From the NCBI RefSeq assembly GCF_019649055.1, contig NW_026570279.1, positions 124,001 through 188,000 on the forward strand: DNA of 64,000 nt, in the 5' to 3' direction. The position numbers and the translations under genes are program-made. The stretch is from Paramacrobiotus metropolitanus. Lineage: Eukaryota > Tardigrada > Eutardigrada > Parachela > Macrobiotidae. Position 1 is the first letter of the stretch, and each line of letters begins with the position of its first letter. This document shows, piece by piece, positions 31,684 to 43,501 of this stretch. Below the pieces are notes generated by a model, which saw only the letters and a list, made by a program, of their open reading frames with translations, did no database searches and had not been told where the DNA came from.

Positions 31684-34600
31684 GCGGTTTTGGTCAATTT
31701 AACCGACGGCCCGTTGGTGACCTTCGAAAACCTGTCTGCCGTTCGCGAACAAACCATCATACTGACTTGTACTACTGCACATCATCTCGCACCACCGGCA
31801 AGCTGGTTAGGCTGAACATGCCAAACCTCCTGAACTTCGAACTACAAACATACCAAACCTCCTGAACTTCGAACTGCTACGATATGGTTGTTAAGAAAGC
31901 TGATTTCTGGTCGTCAATTAAACTACGGATGATAATGTTTGGCATTTTTTGCTAACACCACGCTGCGCTCGCTGGAAAAGAATTTACCGGCACTGCGTCT
32001 GATCTCTCTGGAGAGGGGCTTCAGCGAAATGGAAGTGTTCAGCAAGGACATTATAGACTATCTCCGCAATCTGCATTGTGGAGACGAATACGAGTGGTAC
32101 AGGCACTGGTGGAGCAGTAACGGATTGCTGCAGAGTGCTGGCAGGAAGCAAATTTTCAGTATTCCCATTATGTCATGGCACAATGATGACTTGGCAAAAA
32201 GAGACGTGTTCCTGCCGATTGACTGTGCCGTAGTGCCGTTTGCAAACGGTTCCGGCTCCATTGATTTTGCGCAGTACACCTTCTCCATCAACGAAGACAC
32301 ATGTAAGCTAATTTATTGGCTTTTTGTATGCCTGAAACCCCTTCCCCCTTTAAATTTATCCCATCAACCCTTCATTTTTTAAACTAATTAATTGTAAGAG
32401 ATAATGCTGGAAAATGAAAGAAAGTTCGCACACGTCCATGGGGAATCAGCGCATCCGGTTTTCCCAAATCATCATCCTTGTTTTTGTAGGGCACGCTTCT
32501 GTATATTTCAACTGATTTGCATACTCTCGCAAGCAAACGGGCCGAGCACGCCTTAGGCATACGCGCGGGAGGTTATCCGAGCAAGGAATGTTTGTTGTAA
32601 CAGCCAATAAAGGTTAAGCGTATGATTCTTATCTAGGCAGGGCTACTACAGTAGATCAAAGTTTCAAAAAAGTAGATGATCATTTTAGCTCAAATCAAAC
32701 TCTTTTTGATGTCTATTTCACGCAGATATACATGTAGAAGAATTCGAGCAAAATCAGACATGTATCATGTTTTTGAAATAATTAAAAGATTGTACATGTT
32801 ATAAATACATTAAATGAGCCTAAGCATTTAAATAAATCAAGAGGAAATCAAATCAGTATTATCTCCCCCGTTGCAGCAAATATTCGCAGAATCAAGAGCT
32901 TTGGCATTCAAAGGCTTTTCATTTTTTCCCTTTGTTCTGCCACATTTTACAAGCCGAATATTGCTCACAAACAATTTTCGTGTCAGCGTGTAGAAATGCA
33001 AAAACTAGTAACTACACGTCAATATGCCAGAAAAATTGCTACTGTATATAAAATGCATTTTGCATATTTATACATATGCTCGTATGTGTTGGTAAAGTAC
33101 AGACCGTTGCTGTGTGTACATATTGTGACGGTCGGAACTAATCTATGTATGTTCTACTGTTTTGAAAAAACAACCTGGCTAATAAAATTCAGTTGGCGAT
33201 TTTTGTGATAGATTTGAGGGAAGTTCCGAAAACCCATCCGGACAGCATGGTTCAAGACACGTTCCCGGCATTATCCACGGATGGACCGACGCAGACGGAG
33301 TGCGATCTCTCGTTCCTGAACTTGCGATGCCCATCACTTCAATCGATTAACAGTGTGAACTGTGAACACCCGGATTTTAGTGATCAAGCGCTGTATGCAC
33401 CATCCTGCTTGGGCGATTTGCGGCGTTTATCCGGGATGCTGGCGCAACTACCTCCTCGTGCTCTGATCATGACCTGGATGGATAACATCACGATTGGCAT
33501 CTCCGACATGGGCTACGTGAGACCCTACGTCGTTGCCTTCTTTATAAAATGGGTTTGCTCGAAGCCTCGCACGGCAAACCTACTGTACCAACTCCGGCTG
33601 GTCAATTTATTGGATTATGGGCTCTTCGACAACACCAATTTAGATATAAAAAAATCGATTTTCACCATTCGCCAAAACTGAGAGAATTCAGGCTGGTTAA
33701 CTCCACGATTCGCACCCTCGAAATTAACGCCTTCTCGGGTCTTTCATCTCTCGGACTGCTGTCACTGGAGGAATATTTTCGTGTTCGACCGACAGATGAT
33801 TCCTGGTTTATTCCAGTTTATGACCAACGCCTCCGTAACTACCTGTTCCGACTGCACTGCAGCTGTGAGTTTGACTGGTTTCGACGCTGGCGCGAAAATA
33901 ACACGGCACTGGTGGTGGAAGCGGATCAGGGTGAAGTGTGGTCTGTTGGGCCGTACTCGTTCAACGACCTGTACTACCCGATCGATGCATTTGTGCCCAT
34001 CGACTGCGCCCAGTCCATTCCGAACAGTCCAGATAATGTTGAGGTAACCAGACGGCGTTTTCGCTGAACGAGCCAATCTGTTAAATAGTTTATTGCGTGA
34101 AATGACCAACTAACATTGCTACGCCGTTTTTGCGTTTTCTAAACATTCGTCTAGCTTAGCTTGTTTAGTGCCCAACGACCACTTGCGGTTGACTAAAGAA
34201 CTGTACCGCACTCGGTTTCATGACTTTGCTGGCATTAGCGGCTTTGGAATCAAAATCAATCAAAACCAAACAGTTGTGGAAACTGAATTTATTAAGTAGT
34301 TTACTGTATCATGCACACTAATATTCGGTGTTTTTCGGGGTTGAAAAATACGAAAGAGTAACAGCTTACGGACTTCGTAACTGAACCACGCTTCAGCACT
34401 CTGTCAACCAAAAATAGAAGGCAGAGCATTTTTTCGAAAGCGAGAAGAAAGAACTGAAAAACAGGCTAAAGCACATTTAATCTCAAAACTTTTATGCGAC
34501 TCTGCTTCAGGTTGGACTGTGGCAACGGGATGGGCTCGGTGCTGGGATGCACAGTGTGTATAAATACGTCAGTTGAAGGAAGTACTTTGTAGTAAGCAAT

Positions 34601-34736
34601 TATACACGATATCGCTGCCCGCAGTAACAGTAGAATGGAAATGGCCGTGTCATGTACCTCAACATCCTGATATTTGTTCATGAAATGACTCAAACACCTT
34701 CAGGTTTCAGAGACTGTTACCGCATTCGCGTCCAAC

Positions 34737-34920
34737 GCTTTTTACCAGAAAAAAAATCAGCCAAACTACCACGAACGGCATAAGCAGCACGATCGGCTAA
34801 TAATATACTAATTAATTCTGCGTTAGCACATAATCGCCAGGGTGGGTGAAATTGCAGTTTATCAGCTCCGGGAAAAGCATAAGTCGCGGAGACGGAAGTA
34901 ACCGCCAAAAGGCATCATTA
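34737..34920 (+). promoter_or_regulatory. Conserved upstream block of LRR gene 3
   Basis: GCTTTTTACCAGA is followed about 98 bp later by GCCAGGGTGGGTGAAAT, then AGCTCCGGGAAA and AAAAGGCATCATT. The core lies about 240 bp before the gene 3 ATG, the same distance as in genes 1 and 2. Confidence 0.5.
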
Positions 34921-35074
34921 ACACTTTGCAAACATGCGACTAGTTGCAGAATTTCGATGTATACTATCGATAACGTTTACAAGCGTCAAATTCTTTTGGC
35001 TGGCCACTGCGCGAGCAGCCTGGTAGTATTGAATCCTTAATTTCAACTGTTTATTGTGGCTAAAAAATACAGCA

Positions 35075-37911
35075 ATGGAGAACGCATGGATCCCGCTGTT
35101 TAGTGTGCTCTGTTTTGTCTCATGGAAAGCAACCATCGCCAACGTAACAAGTAAGTAAGACGACCGGCTCGTGTACTCGTTACAACAACCGTAACGAAAG
35201 TTTTCATAACACTATACGAACGATTTTTTTTTGGATAACCGCTGTATATTGTACAGGAGCATGGTTGTATTTTTATTAATAAAGTTTCCTTATTCTCCTC
35301 CAGCGCCGATTCCTGTTCCCCATTTTTCCGCGGAGCCGATAACGCGCGATCAGTGTGCAGTGCAGTACACAAAAAATTGTCGTCCGATTTACGTGAAAGG
35401 ATTCGTCAATATCGTGGCTTATCCGATCTGTTAAGTACAAAATGGTCAACATGCCTTGTCACTTAATCAAATTGTGTACTCATTTTTGTTTGATTTTATC
35501 CGCACAGATAACTACGAGGACAATCCCGAGCAAGAGATCTTCAGACAAGTGAATTGTACCTTTACCAACGGTGTGCAACTGCACTGCAACGACGGAGTCA
35601 CTTCCCACGAAATCCGACAACTGGCCGAGTCTCTATCACAGCCGCCGATGCGGGCGGTCTTGGTTAACTTAACCGACGGTCCATTGGTGACCTTCGACAA
35701 CTTGTCGCCGGTTCGCGCACAAACCATCATACTGAACCTGTACAACTGCACTTCGGCTCGCACCACCGGTAAATTGCCCACCTTGGGCTTCTCGAATCTG
35801 CTGAGCTTTGAACTACACAACTGCTACGATACGGTTGTTCAAAAAGCAGATTTCGGATTGTCAATGAATGAATGGACTTTATTTCTCAATATGTACAAAG
35901 CGAGCTTCAATTGTCAATCAAACTGCGGATGATCATTTTTGCTAACACCACACTACGTACACTGGAAAAAGACACTTTTAGAGATTTACCGGCATTGCGT
36001 CTGATCTCCCTGGAAAACGGATTCAGCGAAACGGAAGTGTTCAGTAAAGACATTATTGATTATCTGCGAAAATTACACTGCGGAAGTGAATACGAGTGGT
36101 ACAGGCAGTGGTGGAGCGGAAGTAATTTACTGCGCAGTGCCAATAAGAAAGAAATCTTCAACATTCCTGGTAATTCATGGCACAATGAGCAGTTGACAGC
36201 TGACAAGGTATTTCTGCCGATTGATTGTGCAGTCTCTCCCTTTCCAAACGGTTCCGGCTCCATTGATTTCGAACAAAATGCCTTCCCCATCAACAAAACT
36301 TCGTGTAAGCTGAACTTGTTACCCATATGCGAAAACATAATTTCTTAAGGCCTTTGGAATACTAGTAATTGAAACCTGTGTATGTACTTGTAGAAATGCA
36401 TAAATTTGTGTGTTTGTGCACTTCCCGCCTCGTCCTCAATTATTAGCTGGCCGGACTTTCTGCTTTTGGGCAGAATCAAAGGCGGGGCTGACTTACGTTA
36501 TCCCGCTTTCGATGAAAGCACATTTCATGAGAAATATACCTTGATAACAAATTGCCACTGCGACAGCCACGTAATGTACAGAGTATGTGGGCAGGCAGGT
36601 ATCCAGGCAAACCAGAACCAAAATAAAGGTCTTGCTGTAGTATTTTCTAATTCTTACAAGGTTGTTTTACATTGTGAATTTGCTATGAACTGTGGAAAAA
36701 TTGTAATTAAATTGGTTTGAAGAAAGGTTTTCATAGCTATTTGCTTACAGCAAAGTTTCTATAGGGTAGAACATCGAAACACATCTAACGTTACGCGCAG
36801 TTAAACGTGGCCCATTTTATGTTGCCAAATCTTAACAACAGCAATTTGCGCGTGCAAATAAAATTTTGAGTTGATGTAAAGAAAACTTCTAATTACTAAA
36901 AAGCGCAAAAAGCAACGAAAAAATTATTTGCAAGCGCGAGGAAGTTGCATTTGGTGTACAGGAAATTAAGATATGGATCGGTCACTAATTAAATCTTGCA
37001 GTTACATGGCGGATCTTTTGTTTACTGATAGATGAGCGGGTTTCTTCGAACTGTCGCCGAGATGAAGTGGCCGAGGACACGTCCCCGGTGTTCTGCACGG
37101 AACCACTGACGCAGGCAGAGTGCGACTTCGTGCAGCTGGATTTGCAATGTCCATCCCTCAGAATAATGCCCGATTATGTCTACTGTCCTCACCCGGAAAG
37201 AACCGGCAATTTCTTGGACCCACCGTACTGTTTGCGCGATCTACACCGATTATCTGGAATACTGGCGCAACTGCCTCCCCGCGCTCTGGCCATGACCTGG
37301 ATGGATAACCTGACCATCGAAAGCGCCGATCTGGGACAAGTGCGACCATACATTCTTACTTTTGACATATCGTGGTGCCACCTGACTCGCGCCACAAATC
37401 TACTAAATCGGCTCAGGCTGGTCAATGTCCTAGGGTTTGGGCTTATCGACTGCACTAATTTAGATATCAAAAAGATTGATTTCCACAATTCGCGCAAGCT
37501 ACGGGAATTCAGGTTATCCAACTGCACCATCCGCACTTTGGAAGTCGATGCTTTTGCGGATCTTCCCTCACTCGCAATGCTGTCAGTGGAGGACTATTTT
37601 CGTACTGGACCCGAAGTGCACGGTCACACCTGGACATGGCAGTGTACGATCAACGCATCCGTGACTACCTGTTCCGGCTTCATTGTAGCTGTGAGTTTGC
37701 CTGGTTTCGGCGCTGGCGAGAGAATAACACGGCATTGGTAAGCGATGTGGATCAGGGTGAAGTGTGGTTTGTCGGGCACTTTGTTTACAACGAAATATTC
37801 TTCCCGACGGATGCGTTTGTGCCCATTGACTGCGCGCAGCCTATTCCGTATGGAGCGGGTGGTGTTGATGCTAACCAGAAAGTGTATTCGCTAAATGAAC
37901 CGATCTGCTAA
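35075..37911 (+). pseudogene. Secreted two-module LRR protein, array gene 3 (two frameshifting lesions)
   Basis: Exons are 35075-35150 (signal peptide, core IPLFSVLCFVSW), 35304-35429, 35508 to about 36302, and about 37040-37911, with the same phase-1 borders and GTAAGT, GTTAAG and GTAAGC donors as gene 1. Exon 3 carries a 53-bp insertion (35866-35918) bounded by direct repeats ATTGTCAAT; it shifts the frame and adds stops, and no GT-AG removal restores the frame. Exon 4 lacks one base near 37640, in the segment between GHTW and the LFRLHC cap, so the second half of the module is out of frame. Outside these sites the modules and LRRCT-like caps are well conserved. It is most likely a young pseudogene; sequencing error at the exon 4 site cannot be excluded. 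Confidence 0.75.
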
Positions 37912-38163
37912 TATTAATGCATGAGTTAAAAAGGTCGCATTTCAGCGTCATTTCCGTTATTTTCGAGTTTTGTTTAATGCATGCATGCCTTTTGCCACTT
38001 AATAAAAAGCCTAATGGTAGAAGTCTTCTGAAGTTATTGGCATTAGCGGCTACCTCATCCTGCACAAGCATATTTGATTTTCGTCCAAATTTCTTCATTC
38101 ACATGCTAGCAAATGAAATGATTAACACACCTCCCGGGATTGTTTTCGCCTCCGCCCCCATTG

Positions 38164-38320
38164 AATTCTACCAGAAAGAACCTATTAATCGGCATCAACG
38201 TATATTAAGCAATTTTACCAAGCGTTCGTCAGAAAATAATTGCCAGGGTGAGTGAAATCGCACTTTAACAGCTCTTGGAATCCATTCAGACGCGCAAACG
38301 GAAATGGCTGCCGGCATCGT
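38164..38320 (+). promoter_or_regulatory. Fifth copy of the LRR upstream block, attached to an exon fragment
   Basis: The block has CTACCAGAAAG, then GCCAGGGTGAGTGAAAT about 70 bp later, AGCTCTTGGAA and CGGCATCG. It matches the blocks before genes 1-3 but is followed by a piece of exon 4 rather than a signal-peptide exon. Confidence 0.5.
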
Positions 38321-38364
38321 TGAAAGTCTGTAAACATTAAACTTCAGATAACTGCACAATTTCC

Positions 38365-38640
38365 ATGAACGCTATCGATAACGTGTATGATCAGCGCGTC
38401 CGTAATTGTCTGTTCCTGCACTGTGGCTGTGAGTTTGACAGCGTTCGGCGTTGGCGCGAAAACAACACGGCATTAATGAGCCACCCGAAGGAGATAGAAG
38501 TTTGGTTCATCATACCCTATAATATGTTAGCGATTTGTGCCACCCGGTCGATGTGTTTGTTCCTATCGATGCGTCTAGCCGACTCCGCATGGATCCGATG
38601 GTGTTAATGCTAACCAGACGGCGTATTAGCGGTTCGCTAA
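38365..38640 (+). pseudogene. LRR array fragment: 3' part of exon 4 fused to an upstream block
   Basis: The fragment begins at VYDQRVRN and keeps the LRRCT-like cap (FLHCGCEFDSVRRWRENNTAL), then loses frame; the final Pro-Ile-Asp-Cys and Asn-Gln-Thr segments are still traceable. Immediately upstream is CTATCGATAACGTGTA, which matches the sequence before gene 3 exon 1 (CTATCGATAACGTTTA). The joint therefore lies at a few shared bases between upstream DNA and exon 4. Confidence 0.8.
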
Positions 38641-38934
38641 TTAATTTTTTATCAAAGATTCATCCAGCTAAAATTCCTGCGTAAACTGCGTTGGTTTCGC
38701 TTCCTGCTAAATATTTTTCTAATCCTGGCCGCTTATCTAAGTTACTTTATTGGTATAACTGCTGTTAAAAGGGGAAAAAGCGTCTTACAAGCAGCTTACT
38801 GGATTATTGAACGGCTTTGCTAGCGACAACTCTGCAGTCACACAGCATACTGTACAGTCCAGTCCGTACAGTCCATTGCGAAGTGACTATTTTATTTTAC
38901 CCCTGTCTTTGTGGCAAAATGATGTAGCAGAAGC

Positions 38935-39618
38935 TAGAGGTGTCAAACCGTACCCGGTACCACCGTATACGGTATACGGTACGGTCCAACCGTAAGGATC
39001 CGTATAAAGAATGATTACGGTAAAAAAGTTGCCGTACGTAACCGTAAGCAATGAAGGTACGGCAAAACCGTAACCGGAATGATATTTGTTACGGACAATT
39101 ACGGTAATCGCAATAAAAAATAAATTTTCACGAAATTGTCTTATTCGCGGTTACTGTGTTAACATGCACTGCGGAATTCTGTTTCAATAATGGCCGCCTG
39201 AAGTAAGCAGTTACAAAACTAAGCAGTGTTCGCAGTGTCGGTCACACCCTGCAGTGACTACAGTTTACAGCGTATCCTGGTTTCTATTTGCTGCATTACG
39301 TTTCCAGTTGCCGCTCTACTTTAACAGTTCCAACAAGTAGCACTGCAGCAGAGAGGCTTTTTAGCCAAAGTGGTCACGTTGTGAATAGTCGACGTACAAA
39401 TCTTGATTCTGATACCGTGGATGATCTGCTATTTGTGAAATGGAATTAAAAATGAATGTGCCGTAGTTTACCGTACTTTGCCGTAATGGGTTAGAAATTA
39501 GCACTACCGTAACCGTAGAGCCATAGAAAATGACTGCCGTAATGGTACCGTAGTCGTAAACCGTTATGACGGGACCGTACGTAACCGTACGAAAATTTTA
39601 TACGGTTTGCCACCTCTA
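38935..39618. mobile_element. hAT-type non-autonomous element with transposase C-terminal relic
   Basis: The ends are inverted repeats starting TAGAGGTGTCAAACCG (right end: TAGAGGTGGCAAACCG), flanked by the perfect 8-bp duplication GCAGAAGC (38927-38934 and 39619-39626). An 8-bp duplication and this type of terminus are hallmarks of hAT transposons. Both subterminal regions are packed with CCGTA and TACGG motifs. The middle holds a relic of the hAT dimerisation domain, which confirms the superfamily. Confidence 0.85.
39318..39449 (+). pseudogene. hAT transposase C-terminal (hATC dimerisation) remnant
   Basis: A 43-codon open frame ending at TAA reads PTSSTAAERLFSQSG followed by RR...L...TVDDLLFVKWN, the canonical hATC pattern P.SS..SER.FS..G....RR..L.....D.LLF...N. 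The rest of the transposase is missing, so the element cannot move by itself. Confidence 0.8.
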
Positions 39619-40058
39619 GCAGAAGCATAAGCGTAATAATATTTTGCCACACTGCAAAATACTGTGGTAAAATAGCCATACAATTTTTTGGTTCAGAGGT
39701 GAAAACAAGGGGTGTGGTTTACAGTACCTTTATAGTGACTTTATACTCAGTCTTACAGACAACGGAAAATGAGAACGCTTTGGCTTGTGCATTCAGTCAC
39801 ACAATATAACTGTCAGATTAAAAATCAGTGTGCACTGTGCAGCGGTAGCACAGCAAGCACAGTGCGCATGTAACCACGTTCACTTGTATAGTAAGTTTGC
39901 ACCAAAATTTAGTGAAATGGACTGTATGTCAGTCAGCCACTTCAAAGTTACGTAACCTGACGTATTGTGTAGCTTATCTGCAAGCGGCAGGCTGATTTTA
40001 TTATCAGCTTACAAAACTTGTATGCTTCTACGATAAACAGAAATATCCTGTTAACAAC

Positions 40059-40130
40059 GGTTGTATGGTGTAGTGGTTAGCACGTCGGACTCTGAATCCG
40101 TCGACCCGAGTTCGACTCTCGGTACGACCT
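40059..40130 (+). tRNA. tRNA-Gln (anticodon CTG)
   Basis: A 72-nt cloverleaf. The acceptor stem GGTTGTA pairs with TACGACC (one G-T), the D arm is GTGTAGTGGTTAGCAC, the anticodon loop CTCTGAA gives CTG, and the T loop is GTTCGAC on a CCGAG/CTCGG stem. One weak pair closes the anticodon stem (T-T). A T-run terminator follows within 10 bases. Confidence 0.9.
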
Positions 40131-42780
40131 ATTTTTTTGCTTTTCTGAATGTCGCACTGAATGGACTGAATATCGCTGCGAGTTAATAAGCAATAGCTGA
40201 TTTTAAAAAAGCAGCGGGTGGAATTTTTGATTTCATTTTATAGCAATATTCCTATCAATATTCATTTCGTTCTGCTAAACATGAAACAAATGTGACCACC
40301 GCAGTAGAAAAAATACCACGTCAAAATTATGGGGGGTGTTTTTTTTAATTTTAGCAGTTTGCAACAATCTTGTCCACGGGGGTACAAAAACTTCGAATAT
40401 TAATGTCTTGCTTTTGGGTTTATTTTCCGTCGACTGCTAGCCAGTTACGCTTCGAATTCTGAAGCGATTTGCTGTCATATCTATAGCATCTATAGCAGTT
40501 CAATACTGTAGGTACACAAACATTCCCAGTGCATCATTCATTTTCAGGCACTGAAGGTTATTTGTGACATTAAAAGTATTTATTAAAATAATCGCGATTG
40601 GAAAATAAGGTTTAGTGCATAATGTATTGTTGTCCCGTTCCATGCGCAATACGTATGACGTACTACGTACGGTCGTTTGAGTGATGTACTCGTACAAGCA
40701 CTCCTGCTATGGGTAACTGGGTAAGTGAATGAGTAAGTAATGTTCGGATTATGTAGTATGCCACTTGAAAAAATAATTGCATGTTTACAAAACGATAGTA
40801 CAGTAACTGGGCAGGAGGCGTACTTATATTGAATTAGTAATGAACATGCAGTCAGATATAACTCGGCGTATTATGTATTTAGCAGTATAACAGAAATAAC
40901 TGTAATATCAAGTGCTTCAACAAAACTCACAAACCGCGACAGCATTTGCATCGCCGCAAGACAGCGCAGTACTGTTCCGATCCGGATATAATACAGAGAA
41001 TGCCAAAACAATAAATCAGCACAGTTAAACGGCACCCCGCCGAACAGGCCTCCGCTCTTCGGATTTAGTTAACATTAGTCAGACTAACTCTTTCTTATTT
41101 CGTCAGTCAAACATCAGTGATTTATTGAAAAGGCAATCAAACCGGTATCCCTTCTTCGGATAAAAGGTATGCGGACACAGAAGGTATGCTGAACAATCGA
41201 CGCATTTATCAACAGAATGATCAATTCTGCACATTATTCGATTAATCGAGCTGCATTAATTTCTTAATCGGGTTGCAAGTTTGCAACATCGGGGCTCAAA
41301 AGTTTTCTGATTCCTTAACACTGCAAATTGCTGTTACTAGGTAATAGAAACCAAATTTTTCAAATGGGCACTTCTTGGCTGTGGATTTGCGTCTCCTGTA
41401 TGTTTCTCTGGAAACCGATTGTGATGACCAAGCAGAGTAAGTCAAATTTCTTTTAACTTATTTATATAATAGTTGCGGGATTTCGGTAAATGTGTTTGTT
41501 GAATCACAGATGGTAGAATGATTTTTTTGATGGTGGAATGTAGGGCAAAAATGCCACAACGTTCGAATTCGCTGTACTGTATGGTTGCATCTCCGTAACC
41601 TGTGCATAATACTGTTTCTGTCTTTCTGAGCGTAATAGGTAATATTATAAATGTGGCGGCACCTATTACTCCACAGTAAAATAAGCAGATCAAATTGGAA
41701 AATATTGCTATGATAACATTTGCTAGCAGGTTCATTGAACGATCAGCGCTATACCGCCACCGCAACTCCGTTTCCACGTTTCTCCGCGGAGCCAATGACG
41801 CGCGATCAGTGTACTCTGCAGTTCACTGAAAATTGCCGTCCTTTTTCGTTGAATAGCTATTCGTTCCTATACTCCATTAACGGTTAGCCAAAAACCGACA
41901 CTCCTCTGAAATTTGATTTACGGCCTTTTCGCAGTCTTATTTGTTTCTTTATTCCGCGTAGATGAATTCTGGGCGAACCATTTCTCTATAAACTCCACCG
42001 TAATATCCGATCAAGTAACCCCGGTTAACTGCAGTTTCAACCATGGTCTGCACCTGAACTGCAATAACCAAGTCAATGCCCAAGAAATGCGCCAATTGGC
42101 TGCGTCGTTATCGCAGCCACCGCTACGGGCGGTTTTCGTGAACTTGACCGATGGCCCACTAGTGACCTTGGACAACCTGTCGCCCGTCCGTCAGCAAACG
42201 ATCATCTTGAACCTGTACTTTTGCGCATCGACTCGCACGACGGGCAAGCTGGTCACGCTAGGCTTCCCGAACCTGCTGAATTTCGAACTGCACAACTGCC
42301 GCGCTATGGTTGTAAAGAAAACAGATTTTTGGTCGTCCATCAAACTCCGCATGATCCTCTTCGCGAATACGACCCTGCGCTCATTGGAAGAGAACACTTT
42401 CACTGACTTACCAGCCTTACGACTCATCTCCTTAGAAAAGGGCTTCAGTGAAATGGAAGTGTTTAGCAAAGATATAAGAAATTATCTACAAAAGCTGCAT
42501 TGTGGATGCGAATACGAGTGGTTCCGGCAGTGGTGGAGCAAAAATCAGCTTTTGCGCAGTGTTGACCGAAGTCAAATATTCCATATTCCGACTAACTCAT
42601 GGCACAACGATAACGTCACAAAAAGAGATATGTATCTGCCAATTGATTGTGCGGCTAATCCGTTTCCAGAGGGTTCGGAATTCATTGATTTCGCACAAGA
42701 CGCTTTTTCCATCAACGAGAAATCTGGTAAGCAATTTTTCTGCTCTTGGGAACTACGTTGTTAGCGACCACGGCATTAAT

Positions 42781-43501
42781 CCGCACCCGGACATTTGGGA
42801 GTGTGACATTTCGCCGCAATTAAATTCGACGCACGACTTTTCGCCGCAAAGAAATTTCGCCGCGGGACATTTTGACGCTGGGACATTTCGGTTAGGGACA
42901 ACTAGCACTGAGACATTTCGACCTTGCGACATTTTGACGCAAGACGTCTGGTCGCGGACACTTCGCCGCAAAACCATTCGACACGCTTAATTTGCGCAAG
43001 TTGTTTTGGTTTTTCGGGAGATTTTTTTGGTCTTTTGGGCTTATTATTCGTTCCTAGGCTGTTCTTAGGTTATTCGTAGGTTATTCTTAGGTCTCTTAGG
43101 TTATTCTTAGGCTTCTTATGTCATTCTTAGGTTATTCTTAGGTTTCTTATGTCATTCTTAGGTTATTCTTAGATTTCTTAGGTTTTTCTTAGGTTTCTTA
43201 GGTTGTTCTTAAGGTTTTTAGGTCATTCTTAGGTTTCTTAGGTTATTCTTAGGGCTTTCTTATGGTTCTTAGCCTTCGTATTTTAAATTTTTTCCTGCTG
43301 AATTGGACTTTTCGTCAAAACAACCCTGCGGCGAAATGTCTCGGCGTCGAAACGGCCGGACGACGAAATGTCTCGCGGCGTAATGTCCTGCCGGTTAAAT
43401 GTCCGGCGACGAAGCGTCGCAAGGCGAAATGACCTTGCGGCAAAATGTCTGCGACCAAAAGTCCTTCGACGAGTTGTCGGCGGCGAAATGTCGCGGTGCC
43501 C
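42781..43501. mobile_element. Foldback element with GGCGAAATGTC arrays and a TTCTTAGG minisatellite, in intron 3 of LRR gene 4
   Basis: Both ends carry about 200 bp filled with GACATTTCGCCGC-like motifs on the left and the inverse GCGGCGAAATGTC on the right. Termini are CCGCACCCGGACATTT and, inverted, GGGCACCGCGACATTT. ATTAAT flanks both sides (42775-42780 and 43502-43507), probably the target duplication. The centre (about 43035-43275) is a TTCTTAGGTTA minisatellite. No coding frame is present. Confidence 0.7.
43035..43275 (+). repeat. TTCTTAGGTTA minisatellite
   Basis: About twenty imperfect copies of an 11-base unit TTCTTAGGTTA, with nested higher-order repeats (CTTATGTCATTCTTAGG appears twice). 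It forms the core of the foldback element. Confidence 0.85.

Larger units (their letters stand above)
27459..34084 (+). pseudogene. Secreted two-module LRR protein, array gene 2, broken by an LTR element
   Basis: Homologous exons can be traced: signal-peptide exon from 27459, exon 2 27596-27757, exon 3 27843-27996 continuing at 31684-32302, and exon 4 33212-34084. The lesions are numerous. Exon 1 meets a stop at 27519 and lacks the donor found in its paralogues. An LTR retroelement sits inside exon 3 after the PLRAV codons. The second half of exon 3 has small deletions, a short tandem duplication near 31830-31875 and a loss after SLEK. Exon 4 has an A-run contraction near 33650 (seven A where eight are needed) and a one-base loss near 34044 that removes the normal EPIC end. 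Splice borders of exons 3 and 4 (GTAAGC donor, phase 1) are still recognisable. It is a clear pseudogene of gene 1 type; no function is expected. Confidence 0.85.

Noticed and set aside
28000-31685. CRISPR-like or phage-like interpretation of the direct repeats
   Set aside because: Only two copies, 3.1 kb apart, with target-site duplication inside a eukaryotic gene; they are LTRs.
35866-35918. 53-bp insertion in LRR gene 3 as an intron
   Set aside because: No GT-AG pair removes it while restoring the frame.
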